NCBI GenBank assembly: GCA_947624005.1
Contig: CANQHV010000001.1
Coordinates: 124,001-188,000 of the forward strand
Direction: 5' to 3'
From: an uncultured Clostridia bacterium
GTDB taxonomy: Bacteria; Bacillota; Clostridia; Christensenellales; Borkfalkiaceae
DNA length: 64,000 nt
A model generated the notes under the pieces. It saw only the letters and a list, made by a program, of their open reading frames with translations. It was not told where the DNA came from and did not search any database. How positions within the stretch are numbered: position 1 is the stretch's first letter; the number at the start of each line of letters is the position of its first letter. Made by a program: the position numbers and the translations under genes. Of this stretch, positions 34,625-43,776 are shown in pieces.

Positions 34625-34918
34625 ATGGCGATAACCGAAAAAGAAATCAAAACGCTTGCGCGGCTTGCGCGCCTCGATTTCGACGACGAGCGGTGCAGAG
34701 AGTTTTCGGGCGAGTTCGGCGAGATAATAGCCTTTGCCGACAGAATAAACGCGCAGGTCGGGGGCGCGACTTCGGACATACGCGAAGTCGGCGGCAGAGA
34801 AATAGCCTACGGCGATTTACGCGACGACGAGGTAAAAGAAAGCCTGCTCAACGAAAAAGTTCTTTCCAACGTTCAAAGCGAGGGCGGCTTTTTCCCTGTA
34901 AGGAGAGTGGTGAAATGA
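34625..34918 (+). CDS. gatC: Asp-tRNA(Asn)/Glu-tRNA(Gln) amidotransferase subunit C
   Basis: 97 residues. Small scaffolding subunit wrapped around GatA and GatB. N-terminus ITEKEIKTLARLARLDF and the DIREVGGREIAYGDLRDDEV segment are typical. Starts 3 nt after the aspS stop with GAGG upstream; its stop overlaps the gatA start. Confidence 0.94.
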   Translation: MAITEKEIKTLARLARLDFDDERCREFSGEFGEIIAFADRINAQVGGATSDIREVGGREIAYGDLRDDEVKESLLNEKVLSNVQSEGGFFPVRRVVK

Positions 34919-36366
34919 AAAGCGTAATATCGTCGCTTTCACGTCTTTTGTCCTCGCGCGAAATAAGCAGCGCCGAACTTACGGACAAATATATATCGGC
35001 AATCGAAAGCCGCAACCCCGAACTCAACGCCTACGTTCACACCACGTTCGAAGAGGCGAAAAAAAACTCCGCGGCGGCGGATAAAATGCTTAAAGAGGGC
35101 GGCGCTTCGCCCCTCTGCGGCATACCTATGACCTTAAAGGACAACATAGCCACCGACGGACTTCCGACTACGTGCTGTTCGAAAATTTTACAGGGCTTCA
35201 AGCCCTATTACGACGCTACCGTATGGCGGAAATTAAAGGCTTGCGGCGCGGTATTGCTCGGCAAAACCAATATGGACGAATTCGCTATGGGCTCGACAAG
35301 CGAAACTTCCGTCTACGGCGCGCCCTCCAACCCCAGAAATCTTCAAAGAGTTACGGGCGGTTCCTCGGGCGGCGGCGCGGCGGCGGTCTGCGCCAATCTC
35401 GCGGCGTACGCCCTCGGCTCGGATACGGGCGGCTCGATACGCCAGCCCGCGGCGTTTTGCGGAGTGGTGGGTTTCAAACCCACGTACGGCGCGGTTTCGC
35501 GCTACGGGCTTATCGCTTACGGCTCTTCGCTCGACCAGATAGGTCCTATAACCAATTCCGTAACGGACGCGGCCGTCGTTTACGACGCGATAAGGGGCGA
35601 GGACGAAAAAGATATGACAAGCTGCCCCACCGAAAAGGGCAAAACAATATTGACCCCCGACGTAAAGGGGCTTAAAATAGGGCTTGCCGACGAATTTTTC
35701 GACGGTCTTGACACCGAAATAAAGTCCGCAGTCGAAAACGCCGTAAAAAAATACGAAAAGGCGGGCGCGCAGGTCATGCGCATAAGCATACCCGCGCTTA
35801 AACTTGCGTTGCCCGTGTATTATATAATAGCGTGCGCCGAAGCTTCGTCCAACCTCGGAAGATACGACGGCATACGCTACGGTTACCGCGCGCAAAGCTA
35901 TTCGTCGGTGGACGATATGGTGGTAAAAACCCGCACGCAGGGGTTCGGAAAAGAGGTGCAAAAGCGCATAATGCTCGGCACATACGTGCTTTCGAGCGGT
36001 TATTTCGACGCGTACTACAAAAAGGCGTGCATAATACGCGAGAGCTTGCGCGCCCAGCTTAAATCGGCGTTCGGAACGTGCGACGTTTTAATCGCGCCCA
36101 CCGCGCCCAATACGGCGTTCGTAAAGGGATATACGGGCGGCAACGCCATCGAAATGTATCTTTCCGACGTCTGCACCGTGCCCGTAAACATAGGCGGGCT
36201 TCCCGCAATTTCGTTGCCCTGCGGAAAAGACAAAAACGGGCTTCCGATAGGTATGCAGATAATAGGCGACGTGTTCGAAGACGGAAAAGTGCTTTCGGCG
36301 GCATATTTTGCGGAAGAAGAAAAACTCTGCGAACTCGAAGAGGTGCAAGGGGGTGTAAGCTTATGA
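34915..36366 (+). CDS. gatA: Asp-tRNA(Asn)/Glu-tRNA(Gln) amidotransferase subunit A
   Basis: 483 residues. Amidase-signature enzyme releasing ammonia from glutamine or asparagine. Catalytic Ser-cisSer-Lys elements: GIPMTLKDNI (Lys), GGSSGGGAAAV and SDTGGSIRQPA, then GFKPTYGAVSRYG. The ATG at 34915 overlaps the gatC stop and is preceded by AAGGAG; the longer track ORF from 34555 runs through aspS in another frame and is not used. Its 3' end overlaps gatB (ATGA). Confidence 0.96.
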   Translation: MKSVISSLSRLLSSREISSAELTDKYISAIESRNPELNAYVHTTFEEAKKNSAAADKMLKEGGASPLCGIPMTLKDNIATDGLPTTCCSKILQGFKPYYDATVWRKLKACGAVLLGKTNMDEFAMGSTSETSVYGAPSNPRNLQRVTGGSSGGGAAAVCANLAAYALGSDTGGSIRQPAAFCGVVGFKPTYGAVSRYGLIAYGSSLDQIGPITNSVTDAAVVYDAIRGEDEKDMTSCPTEKGKTILTPDVKGLKIGLADEFFDGLDTEIKSAVENAVKKYEKAGAQVMRISIPALKLALPVYYIIACAEASSNLGRYDGIRYGYRAQSYSSVDDMVVKTRTQGFGKEVQKRIMLGTYVLSSGYFDAYYKKACIIRESLRAQLKSAFGTCDVLIAPTAPNTAFVKGYTGGNAIEMYLSDVCTVPVNIGGLPAISLPCGKDKNGLPIGMQIIGDVFEDGKVLSAAYFAEEEKLCELEEVQGGVSL

Positions 36367-37772
36367 AATACGAACTTGTTTCGGGCTTCGAAACGCACGT
36401 CGAACTCGCCACCGCCACAAAAATTTTCTGCGGCTGTACGACGGCTTTCGGCGGCGAGCCGAACACTCATTGCTGTCCCGTCTGCACTGGTCAGCCGGGG
36501 GCTTTGCCCGTTCTCAACAAAAAGGCGGTAGAGTTTGCAATTCGCGCGGGGCTTGCGACCCATTGCGAGATAAACACCGTAACTCACCTCGACAGAAAAA
36601 ATTACTGCTACCCCGACCTTCCAAAGGCGTATCAGATATCTCAGTTCGACAAGCCGCTGTGCGAACACGGCTACGTCGAGCTTGAAAGCGGCAAAAAAAT
36701 ACGCATATTGCGAATCCATATCGAAGAGGACGCGGGCAAGCTTGTACACGAGCGCGGGTTTACGCTTATAGACTATAACCGCGGCGGCGTTCCGCTTATC
36801 GAAATAGTTTCCGAACCCGACATTTCTTCGCCCGAAGAGGCGCGCGAATACGTCGAAAAATTGCAGCTTATAATGCGGTATATCGGCGTTTCCGATTGCA
36901 AAATGCAGGAAGGGAGTATGCGTTGCGACGTCAACATTTCTCTCCGTCCCGAGGGGTCTGAAAAACTCGGCACGCGCACCGAAATAAAAAATATGAACTC
37001 AATCGCGCATATCGAAAAGGCTATGCGCTACGAATACGGCAGACAAGCCGAAATACTTTCGGGCGGCGGAAAAGTCGAGCAGGCGACGATGCGCTTCGAC
37101 GAAACGACGGGCGAAACAAGCGTAATGCGCACCAAAGAGGACGCGCAGGACTACCGCTATTTCCCCGAACCCGACATACTGACGGTCAATATACCTCAAA
37201 GCGAAGTGGACAGAATAAAAAACTCGCTTCCCGAGCTTCCCCTCGAAAAACTGCGCAGATATATCGACGTTTTGCACCTCAACGCACAAAACGCGCGCCT
37301 TATTTATAAGTATAAAGCGGCGTGCGATTGGTTCGAAGAGGCGGTTGCCGCGGGCGCTTCGCCAAAAAACACTTTGAACCTTATAGTCGGCACGGTTTTC
37401 TCGCGCCTCGACACCGAAGAGGACAAAGAAAAGTTCGACGTCGGTATTTCGGGCGCGCAGGCGGCGGAACTTATAAAACTTCTCGACGGCGGCAAAATAA
37501 ACGCCACGCTCGCGCAGATGACGCTTGCGAAAATGCTCGAAACGGGCGACGGCGTTGAAAAATTCATATCTGCGGAGGACATGCGCGGTATGGACGACGG
37601 CGAACTTACAAGACTTTGCAAAGAGGCTATCGCGGCTAATCCTCAGGCTGTCGCCGACTACAAGGCGGGCAAGGAAAAGGCGATTTTCGCGCTCTACGGG
37701 TATTTAAAGCGCGCCACGCAGGGTAAAGCGGACGTGCAGAAAGCCACCGAGATAATTAAATCGTTAATCTGA
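36363..37772 (+). CDS. gatB: Asp-tRNA(Asn)/Glu-tRNA(Gln) amidotransferase subunit B
   Basis: 469 residues. Kinase-like subunit that activates the misacylated amino acid and binds the tRNA through its C-terminal YqeY-like tail. Features: GFETHVELATATKIFCGC (zinc-site cysteines CGC and CPVC), PGALPVLN, YCYPDLPKAYQISQ, and DYRYFPEPDI. It completes aspS-gatC-gatA-gatB. As a glutaminyl-tRNA synthetase is encoded at 49.2 kb, the complex here most likely serves tRNA-Asn. Confidence 0.96.
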   Translation: MKYELVSGFETHVELATATKIFCGCTTAFGGEPNTHCCPVCTGQPGALPVLNKKAVEFAIRAGLATHCEINTVTHLDRKNYCYPDLPKAYQISQFDKPLCEHGYVELESGKKIRILRIHIEEDAGKLVHERGFTLIDYNRGGVPLIEIVSEPDISSPEEAREYVEKLQLIMRYIGVSDCKMQEGSMRCDVNISLRPEGSEKLGTRTEIKNMNSIAHIEKAMRYEYGRQAEILSGGGKVEQATMRFDETTGETSVMRTKEDAQDYRYFPEPDILTVNIPQSEVDRIKNSLPELPLEKLRRYIDVLHLNAQNARLIYKYKAACDWFEEAVAAGASPKNTLNLIVGTVFSRLDTEEDKEKFDVGISGAQAAELIKLLDGGKINATLAQMTLAKMLETGDGVEKFISAEDMRGMDDGELTRLCKEAIAANPQAVADYKAGKEKAIFALYGYLKRATQGKADVQKATEIIKSLI

Positions 37773-37789
37773 ACGCAATTTAAAATTTA

Positions 37790-37826
37790 CGCGGCGGCGC
37801 ACATAAAAGTGCGCCGCCGCGTTTCA
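37790..37826. terminator. Terminator of aspS-gatCAB operon
   Basis: The stem ACGCGGCGGCGCAC / GTGCGCCGCCGCGT with loop ATAAAA, then TTCAATTT; the minus side continues TAAATTTTAAA, so it also serves metK-comF. Confidence 0.85.
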
Positions 37827-37843
37827 ATTTGCCGCATATATGT

Positions 37844-38548
37844 TCAGTTGAGCTTATATTCAACCGAGGCGACGGTAGCCGAAAACACCTTTTTCGCGCC
37901 CGCCGCAAGCAGTTTACGGGTCACCGCGTCAGCCGTCGCGCCCGTTGTCAGCACGTCGTCTACTATAAGCACGCTTTTGCCCTTTACAAGACTTCTGTCG
38001 GGAATTTTAAAACAGCTTGCAAGGTTTGTGCATCTTTCTTCGAAAGTAAGGCTTTTCTGTTCGGACGTTTCTTTAAGCTTTACAATCGCGCCCGTAAGCG
38101 CGGGCGTAGAAATCTTTTCCGAAAGACTTTCGGCAAGCAATTTGCTTTGGTTATAGCCCCTTTTGCGCTCGGCGCGTTTGGTCATGGGCACCGATACTAT
38201 GCAGTCGATTTTTTCGAAGCCGACAAGCTTGCTTTTGATAAGGTCCGAAAACCAATCCGCAAGGTGGGGGCTTCCGTTTTTGAATTTATGAACGAGCTTC
38301 GCCCCGCCGTCCTTGTAAAGCATACACGAAACGCCCTTTTTGAAGAGCGGCAGGCGCGCCTTGCACTCTACGCAAACGCACAAAAACGGCGTTTTTCTGC
38401 CGCAGACCGTGCAGGTCGCCCCGTCGTTCATTTCGACCGACTTTTTACAGTTTCCGCAAAGTTTCCCGCCGTCGAATAATTCGCGCGAACACAACTCGCA
38501 CGTAAAATTTCCGCCGAAAAACGCGTCGAGTAATTTCTTTGCTTTCAT
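37844..38548 (-). CDS. comF: ComF family phosphoribosyltransferase-like protein
   Basis: 234 residues. N-terminal zinc-binding cysteines in two knuckles (CELCSRELF ... CGNC and CTVCGRKTP ... CVEC), then a type I phosphoribosyltransferase domain with the PRPP loop [13 protein letters not shown] and the ComF-specific [14 protein letters not shown]. In competent Gram-positives ComF acts in DNA uptake or processing; many non-competent bacteria carry it with an unclear role. The ATG overlaps the metK stop (ATGA), so it is the second gene of the SAM-regulated operon. Confidence 0.9.
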   Translation of the reverse strand: MKAKKLLDAFFGGNFTCELCSRELFDGGKLCGNCKKSVEMNDGATCTVCGRKTPFLCVCVECKARLPLFKKGVSCMLYKDGGAKLVHKFKNGSPHLADWFSDLIKSKLVGFEKIDCIVSVPMTKRAERKRGYNQSKLLAESLSEKISTPALTGAIVKLKETSEQKSLTFEERCTNLASCFKIPDRSLVKGKSVLIVDDVLTTGATADAVTRKLLAAGAKKVFSATVASVEYKLN

Positions 38549-39678
38549 TTAAGGTGTTTTTTAAGGCTTTCCGCTCTGTCGCATTTTTCCCACGCGAGCC
38601 CGCTCTTTCCGAAGTGCCCGTAGGCGGAGGTCGCCGAAAATACGGGCGCGGTCAAACCGAGGGCTTTTATAATAGCCGCGGGGCGCAGGTCGAATTCGTT
38701 TACGACTATGTCCGCGATTTCGCCGTCGGGGATTTTCCCCGTGCCGAAAGTATCGACGAACACCGAAACGGGTTTCGCCACGCCTATCGCGTAGGCAATC
38801 TGAATTTCCGCCTCGTCGCACAGCCCCGCCGCAACAAGATTTTTGCAGATATATCTCGCCATATACGCCGCGGATCTGTCCACTTTGGTGGCGTCCTTGC
38901 CCGAAAACGCTCCGCCGCCGTGCGCGCATCTGCCGCCGTAGGTGTCTACTATTATCTTTCTGCCCGTCAGTCCGCTGTCGCCCTCGGGTCCGCCGATTAT
39001 AAATCTGCCCGTGGGGTTAATGAAGTACTTCGTTTTATCGTCGAGAAATTCGGCGGGTATTACCTTGTTTATGACTTCGCGCTTTATATCCTCTTTAAGC
39101 TTTTCCTGCGACGCGTTTTCCGCGTGTTGAGTCGAAATCACAACCGCCTCAACGCGCACCGCGCGCTTGCCGTCGTACTCGACCGTAACCTGCGTTTTTC
39201 CGTCGGGGCGGAGGTAGGGCAAAAGCCCGCTTTTTCTTACGTCCGCAAGTCTTTTTGCAAGCTTGTGCGAAAGCGACAGAGGGAGGGGCATAAGCTCTTC
39301 CGTTTCGCGGCAGGCGTAGCCGAACATCATACCCTGGTCGCCCGCGCCCGTTTCGTTTCCGCCGTCTACGCCCAACGCGATATCGGGGCTTTGGCGGTGA
39401 AGCGCGACGTCTATTCTGCACTTGTCGTAGGCGAAACTGCCCTCGGTGTAGCCTATATTTTCAATGACGTTTCTTGCAACCTTTTCAACGTCCACTTTCG
39501 CGGTCGTGGTGACCTCGCCCATAATCAGAAGCCTGTCGTAGGCGGCGCAGCATTCTATGGCGCATCTCGCGTTTTTGTCGGATTTGAGAATTTCGTCCAG
39601 AATCGCGTCCGAAATCTCGTCGCAAACCTTGTCGGGGTGACCTTCCGTCACGCTTTCGCTTGTAAAAAACTTTTTCAT
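38545..39678 (-). CDS. metK: S-adenosylmethionine synthetase
   Basis: 377 residues. Makes SAM from methionine and ATP. Motifs: [20 protein letters not shown] (ATP/Met), [12 protein letters not shown] and the phosphate loop [24 protein letters not shown] lies 6 nt before the ATG. The leader carries a SAM riboswitch and terminator (39691-39824), so expression should fall when SAM is high. comF is cotranscribed. Confidence 0.97.
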   Translation of the reverse strand: MKKFFTSESVTEGHPDKVCDEISDAILDEILKSDKNARCAIECCAAYDRLLIMGEVTTTAKVDVEKVARNVIENIGYTEGSFAYDKCRIDVALHRQSPDIALGVDGGNETGAGDQGMMFGYACRETEELMPLPLSLSHKLAKRLADVRKSGLLPYLRPDGKTQVTVEYDGKRAVRVEAVVISTQHAENASQEKLKEDIKREVINKVIPAEFLDDKTKYFINPTGRFIIGGPEGDSGLTGRKIIVDTYGGRCAHGGGAFSGKDATKVDRSAAYMARYICKNLVAAGLCDEAEIQIAYAIGVAKPVSVFVDTFGTGKIPDGEIADIVVNEFDLRPAAIIKALGLTAPVFSATSAYGHFGKSGLAWEKCDRAESLKKHLK

Positions 39679-39690
39679 CGCAGTTTCCGT

Positions 39691-39824
39691 AAAATAAAAA
39701 ATTAACCCCGCCTTAACCCGCGGGGCTTTATAACTTTATTTCCCCATCGGTACGGCGTTAGCACCTTGCGTAGCAGGTTGCTGTGTGGTCGTCGAGCCGT
39801 TCTCTCGCACACTCTTTATAGGTT
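39691..39824 (-). promoter_or_regulatory. SAM-I-type (S-box) riboswitch with terminator, metK leader
   Basis: Minus strand, aptamer about 39823-39742. AAAGAGTGTGCGAGAGA, GGCTCGACGACCACACAGCAACC and AAGGTGCTAACGCC match the conserved S-box core. P1 can form between ACCUAU and AUGGGG, P2 between GUGUG and CACAC; ACGGC and GCCGU are complementary as in the core of the class. P3 is very short and P4 is nearly absent. The terminator is CCCCGC-GGGTTAAG-GCGGGG followed by TTAATTTTTTATTTT (39691-39726). SAM binding should stop transcription before metK. Confidence 0.88.
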
Positions 39825-39830
39825 TTCTCA

Positions 39831-39859
39831 ATTATAACAAAGGCTGTCGTTTATGTCAA
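39831..39859 (-). promoter_or_regulatory. metK promoter
   Basis: Minus strand TTGACA, 17 nt, TATAAT, perfect consensus; transcription start about 39824 at the 5' end of the riboswitch. Confidence 0.85.
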
Positions 39860-39866
39860 ACAAAAC

Positions 39867-39895
39867 TTGCAAAATGCGCGTAAATATTTTATAAT
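39867..39895 (+). promoter_or_regulatory. Promoter of radical SAM gene, leaderless spacing
   Basis: TTGCAA, 17 nt, TATAAT, then 6 nt to the ATG at 39902. It is divergent from the metK promoter, with the -35 boxes 7 nt apart. Confidence 0.75.
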
Positions 39896-39901
39896 ATCGT
39901 T

Positions 39902-40753
39902 ATGGAATGTAAACAGTGTCCCGTAGCCTGCGGCGCAGACCGCGAAAAGACAGTCGGAGCGTGCGGAGTGCGGGGCGTAAAAGTAGCAAAATATTATCTG
40001 CACCCGTTCGAGGAACCGCCGATATCTTTTTCGAAAGGCAGCGGCGCGGTGTTTTTCTGCGGCTGTTCGCTGAAATGCGTGTTCTGCCAGAACTTCGGAC
40101 TTTCGAGGAATATGCGCGGCAAGGAAATCGACGAACGCGGACTTGCGGACATTTTCCGCACGCTCGAAGAGGAGGGCGCGGACAACATAAATTTGGTCAA
40201 CCCGACCCATTATTTAAGGCATATTATGGGGGCAATCGAAATTTATAAGCCGAAAATTCCCATAGTTTACAACACTCACGGGTACGAAACAACCGAAAGT
40301 TTAAAGCTTGCCGACGAGTTCGTCGATATCTATCTGCCCGACCTTAAATTTCTCGACGGCGCGCTTGCGGCAAGGTACACCGCGCGCCCCGATTACCCCG
40401 ATTTTGCAAAGCCCGCGGTGCAATTTATGGCGCGCAAGCCACTCAAAACGACGGCGGAGGGCAAAATGCTGTCGGGCTGTATTGTCCGCCACCTTATTCT
40501 GCCGCTCGCGGCGTACGATTCGGTAAACGCAGTAAGATTTTTTTCTCGGCTCGACGGCGAACCCTATTTAAGCCTTATGAGCCAATATACTCCCTGCGGC
40601 GATATTGAAAATTTTCCCGAACTGCAACGTAAAATAACGGCGCGCGAATACAGGCGCGTGCTTGAAGAGGTGAATAATCTCGGTATAACCCGCGTGTTTT
40701 TGCAGGAAAAGTCCAGCGCGCAGTCGTCGTTTATACCCGAGTGGGATTTCTGA
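39902..40753 (+). CDS. Radical SAM protein, PflA-like (COG1313 type)
   Basis: 283 residues. An N-terminal cysteine cluster CKQCPVACGADREKTVGACG precedes the radical SAM [4Fe-4S] motif CSLKCVFCQN (CxxxCxxC). Then NPTHYLRHI and PDLKFLDGALAARY follow, as in the PflA-related COG1313 family of unknown substrate. No glycyl-radical partner is adjacent. The start codon lies 6 nt after a consensus -10 box and has no ribosome site, suggesting a leaderless message. The ABC-F gene follows after one nucleotide. Confidence 0.88.
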   Translation: MECKQCPVACGADREKTVGACGVRGVKVAKYYLHPFEEPPISFSKGSGAVFFCGCSLKCVFCQNFGLSRNMRGKEIDERGLADIFRTLEEEGADNINLVNPTHYLRHIMGAIEIYKPKIPIVYNTHGYETTESLKLADEFVDIYLPDLKFLDGALAARYTARPDYPDFAKPAVQFMARKPLKTTAEGKMLSGCIVRHLILPLAAYDSVNAVRFFSRLDGEPYLSLMSQYTPCGDIENFPELQRKITAREYRRVLEEVNNLGITRVFLQEKSSAQSSFIPEWDF

Positions 40754-40754
40754 T

Positions 40755-42635
40755 ATGCTTGTAAGTCTTGAAAGCGTAAGTTTTTCTTACGGCGACAACC
40801 TGATATTTTCCGACGTGGAATTTGCCGTAAACGAGGGCGACAGAATTGGGCTTATCGGCGCGAACGGCGAAGGTAAAACCACCCTTTTAAAGCTTATTTT
40901 GGGGGAGCTTATTCCCGAAAACGGCAATATACTCCGCAAAAACGGCATAAAAACGGGGTATCTCGACCAAAGCGGAACTTTCGAGGGCGGCACAACCGTT
41001 TTCGCCGAGGCGATGAAGGTCTTTTCCGAAGAGCTTTCGGCGATTTCGCGGCTTGAAGAACTCTCCGCCCGCCTTTCCGAAGAAGACGCGAAAAGCGACG
41101 AATACGGGCGTATTTCCGCGCAGATTGAAAGACTTCAAAGCTTTATCGCGGCGAAAGACGCGTACAACGTAAAAGTAAGGGTGAACGCCGTTTTAAACGG
41201 AATGGGCTTCGGCGGCAGAGAAAACGAACGCCTCGCCTGTATGTCGGGCGGCGAAAAAACGCGTTTCAAACTCGCGCGGCTTTTGCTCGAAGAACCCGAT
41301 TTGCTTATTTTGGACGAACCGACCAACCACCTCGACGTTCCCACTCTGTTCTGGCTCGAAGACTATCTCAAAACGTTTAAGGGCGCGCTTTTGATTGTTT
41401 CGCACGACAGATATTTTCTCGACCGCACGGTAACGAAAATCGCCGAGCTCGAAAACAGAAAACTTGCGGTATATAAGGGCAATTACACCAAATTCAAAGT
41501 AAGTAAAGCCGAGCGCGTCGCCCGACTTTCCAAAGAGTGGGAGGCGCAACGGCTCGAACGCGAAAAACTGCGCGTATATATCGAAAAAAACATAGCGCGC
41601 GCGACGACGGCTAAGTCCGCGCAGAGCCGCGTAAAACAGCTTGAAAAAATGCCCGAAGCCGAAAAGCCCTTTCAGCCGCCCCGCCCGCCCGAGTTCGAAT
41701 TTTTATACGACGAAGAACCTTACGGGCAAGCTCTGACGGTAAAAGACATCAACCTCGACCGCGGCGGCAAACGGCTTATAACCGCGGGGAATTTATGCGT
41801 GGCGCGCGGCGACAAACTCGCCCTCGTCGGCACAAACGGCACGGGCAAAAGCTCGCTTCTTTCCGAGATTGCGGACGGGGCAAATCCCGCCGTCCGCGTC
41901 GGTCGTCACGTCAGATTCGCGCGGTTCGACCAGGAGGGCGCGAACCTTTGCGGCGCGAACGCCGTTTTGGACGAAATAAGGGGCAGAAATGCGGGCGCGA
42001 CTCAAACCGAAATACGCTTATCGCTTGCAAAATGCGGACTGTTTGCCGAGGATATGCAAAAGACTGTAAACTCGCTTTCGGGCGGCGAACGCGCGAAGCT
42101 CGCTTTATGCGTGCTCGAAAACGAGCGCGGCAATTTTCTGCTTTTGGACGAACCCACAAATCACCTCGACCTGCCCGCACGCGAAAGCCTCGAACGCGCG
42201 CTCGCGAAGTTCGGCGGCACGCTTATAGTCGTTTCGCACGACAGATATTTTCTGTCTGCGGTCGTGAACCGCGTGGCGGAAATCGAGGACGGAAAACTCA
42301 ACGTATACGAATGCGGTTACGGCGAATATGCCGAGATAAAAAAGCGTATCGCGCAGGAAAAACTTGCCGCCGAAGAGCAGAAAAGGCGCGCAGATTCCGC
42401 CGCTAAAAATTACCGTTCGAAAACAGACCGTTCGGAAGAGGCGAAAAAAAAGAGCGAAGAAAAGCGTATCGCGGGCGAAATTTCCGCGCTCGAAGAAGAA
42501 CAGGAGGGGCTGTACGCAAAACTCGCCTCGCCCGAGGGCGCGGACTTTGCCGCCGCCAAACGGATTTCGGAAAGATTGGAAGAAATAAGAAATTTGCTCG
42601 ACGCCCTTTACAAAGAGTACGAAAGCGTGATATAA
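40755..42635 (+). CDS. ABC-F family ATPase (ribosome-associated)
   Basis: 626 residues, two ABC domains and no membrane helices, hence ABC-F. First domain: GANGEGKTTLLKL and CMSGGEKTRFKLARLL, LLILDEPTNHLD; second: GTNGTGKSSLLSE and LSGGERAKLALC, LLLDEPTNHLD. The inter-domain arm (residues of about 245-300) is short and basic (YIEKNIARATTAKSAQSR). A C-terminal coiled coil rich in Glu and Lys follows (EEAKKKSEEKRIAGEISAL). ABC-F proteins act on the ribosomal E site in translation or antibiotic protection; this looks like the Uup/YdiF housekeeping type. Confidence 0.92.
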   Translation: MLVSLESVSFSYGDNLIFSDVEFAVNEGDRIGLIGANGEGKTTLLKLILGELIPENGNILRKNGIKTGYLDQSGTFEGGTTVFAEAMKVFSEELSAISRLEELSARLSEEDAKSDEYGRISAQIERLQSFIAAKDAYNVKVRVNAVLNGMGFGGRENERLACMSGGEKTRFKLARLLLEEPDLLILDEPTNHLDVPTLFWLEDYLKTFKGALLIVSHDRYFLDRTVTKIAELENRKLAVYKGNYTKFKVSKAERVARLSKEWEAQRLEREKLRVYIEKNIARATTAKSAQSRVKQLEKMPEAEKPFQPPRPPEFEFLYDEEPYGQALTVKDINLDRGGKRLITAGNLCVARGDKLALVGTNGTGKSSLLSEIADGANPAVRVGRHVRFARFDQEGANLCGANAVLDEIRGRNAGATQTEIRLSLAKCGLFAEDMQKTVNSLSGGERAKLALCVLENERGNFLLLDEPTNHLDLPARESLERALAKFGGTLIVVSHDRYFLSAVVNRVAEIEDGKLNVYECGYGEYAEIKKRIAQEKLAAEEQKRRADSAAKNYRSKTDRSEEAKKKSEEKRIAGEISALEEEQEGLYAKLASPEGADFAAAKRISERLEEIRNLLDALYKEYESVI

Positions 42636-42636
42636 T
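42607..42636 (+). promoter_or_regulatory. Promoter inside the ABC-F 3' end
   Basis: TTTACA, 18 nt, TATAAT, just before the next gene; GGGAGG follows at about 9 nt before its ATG. Confidence 0.6.
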
Positions 42637-42653
42637 AGACGGGAGGTGGGCGT

Positions 42654-43685
42654 ATGGACGACGAAGAACGCGACGACCGCAAGGCGGAAATCCGCCACAC
42701 AATAACCGCGGAAGAAACTTTCACTCTCGCGAAAGACGTTTTCGATATACGCTGTTTTATCAAAAACGTCTACAACAACCGCGCCGTTATAAAGCGCAGA
42801 ATAAACCTTTTTTCGCTGTCCGTAAGCATAGCGTTCACTTTGCTGTACCTTGCGTACGTTTTTTACGTCAGCCTTACCCGCGCGCTCTCGCTTAATATCG
42901 AAATCGCGCTGTATGTGCTTTTGGGGGTATACGCGGTCATAGCGATACTTCTTATCGTGTTCACCTGCGTTTTCGCGGGCAGCAACACCTCGAACGTGCG
43001 TAAAATTTCGTACGTCATACATATATGCCGAATGATTGCGCGCGTGCTGTCGCTTGCGATAGCGATAACCGCAATCGCCCTCAATTTTTCGTCGGTGGTA
43101 ACCTCGCCGAGCATAGTTTTCAACGTATTCATAATAGTAATGTCCGTAATAAGCCTTATCGTGCAGGCGATTCTGCTTATCGCGGGCGGAATTTCGGGCT
43201 TTGCGCGCTGGCTGTTATCGCCCGTAAAAGTCAAAAAACGCTTTTCGTTCGTCGTTTTGGAATGGTACGAACTTGCCGTTTCGGACAGTTCGCCCCAAGG
43301 CGACGGCAAAAAGGTAAAGCGCGTCAACAACAAATATCTCGACGACGTTGCGAATTGCATCGACGAATATATCCTGCCCGAACTCGGCAAGCGCAAGATA
43401 ACGTCCATAAAGCCCGTCACCGTGCTTAACGTGGTAGACAGCGCGCCCGAAAACGAACGCGAAGTGGTGGGCGGCACGTTACGGAGCGTGTTCGCATACG
43501 CGGAGGATTGCGGCTACGTCAACTTCAATCCCTGCCGCAGTCTTGACCTCGGCAACATAGAGGAAGAGGTTAAGGAAAAAAGGACTTTGAAACAGCGCAT
43601 TTTCGGCATAGGCAAACGGTTCGTCAAAAAACGCCTCGATAAGTATATCAACGATTCCGTCGAAAACGGCGGCGATGCGAAATAA
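42654..43685 (+). CDS. Membrane protein with C-terminal integrase core-binding-like domain
   Basis: 343 residues. Four membrane helices (about residues 45-65, 80-105, 125-145, 150-175) are followed by a soluble domain of about 150 residues. That domain (FSFVVLEWYEL ... IDEYILPELGKRKITSIKP ... TLRSVFAYAEDCGYVNFNPCRSL) has the spacing of the SAM-like core-binding domain of tyrosine recombinases, where W..., LPxLG, ITPxxV and VFxYAxxxGxxxxNP recur. The catalytic R...HxxR...Y domain is absent. It ends in a basic tail. Own promoter at 42607 and terminator at 43708. Function unknown; the domain link is my inference. Confidence 0.75.
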   Translation: MDDEERDDRKAEIRHTITAEETFTLAKDVFDIRCFIKNVYNNRAVIKRRINLFSLSVSIAFTLLYLAYVFYVSLTRALSLNIEIALYVLLGVYAVIAILLIVFTCVFAGSNTSNVRKISYVIHICRMIARVLSLAIAITAIALNFSSVVTSPSIVFNVFIIVMSVISLIVQAILLIAGGISGFARWLLSPVKVKKRFSFVVLEWYELAVSDSSPQGDGKKVKRVNNKYLDDVANCIDEYILPELGKRKITSIKPVTVLNVVDSAPENEREVVGGTLRSVFAYAEDCGYVNFNPCRSLDLGNIEEEVKEKRTLKQRIFGIGKRFVKKRLDKYINDSVENGGDAK

Positions 43686-43707
43686 GTTTATACGGCAGAC
43701 AATTATA

Positions 43708-43736
43708 AAAGCCGCCCTTGTCCATAAGGGCGGCTT
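43708..43736. terminator. Bidirectional terminator
   Basis: AAGCCGCCCTT / AAGGGCGGCTT with loop GTCCAT, between the convergent membrane-protein gene and glyS; T-rich on both outer sides. Confidence 0.8.
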
Positions 43737-43776
43737 CCGTATTTTATAAATAACCGTAAGCGTACAAACGCGCTTG

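Noticed and set aside
34555-34914. Long upstream extension of gatA
   Set aside because: It runs out of frame through the aspS end and gatC; the GatA family starts at MKSVISSLSR (34915), with a ribosome site.
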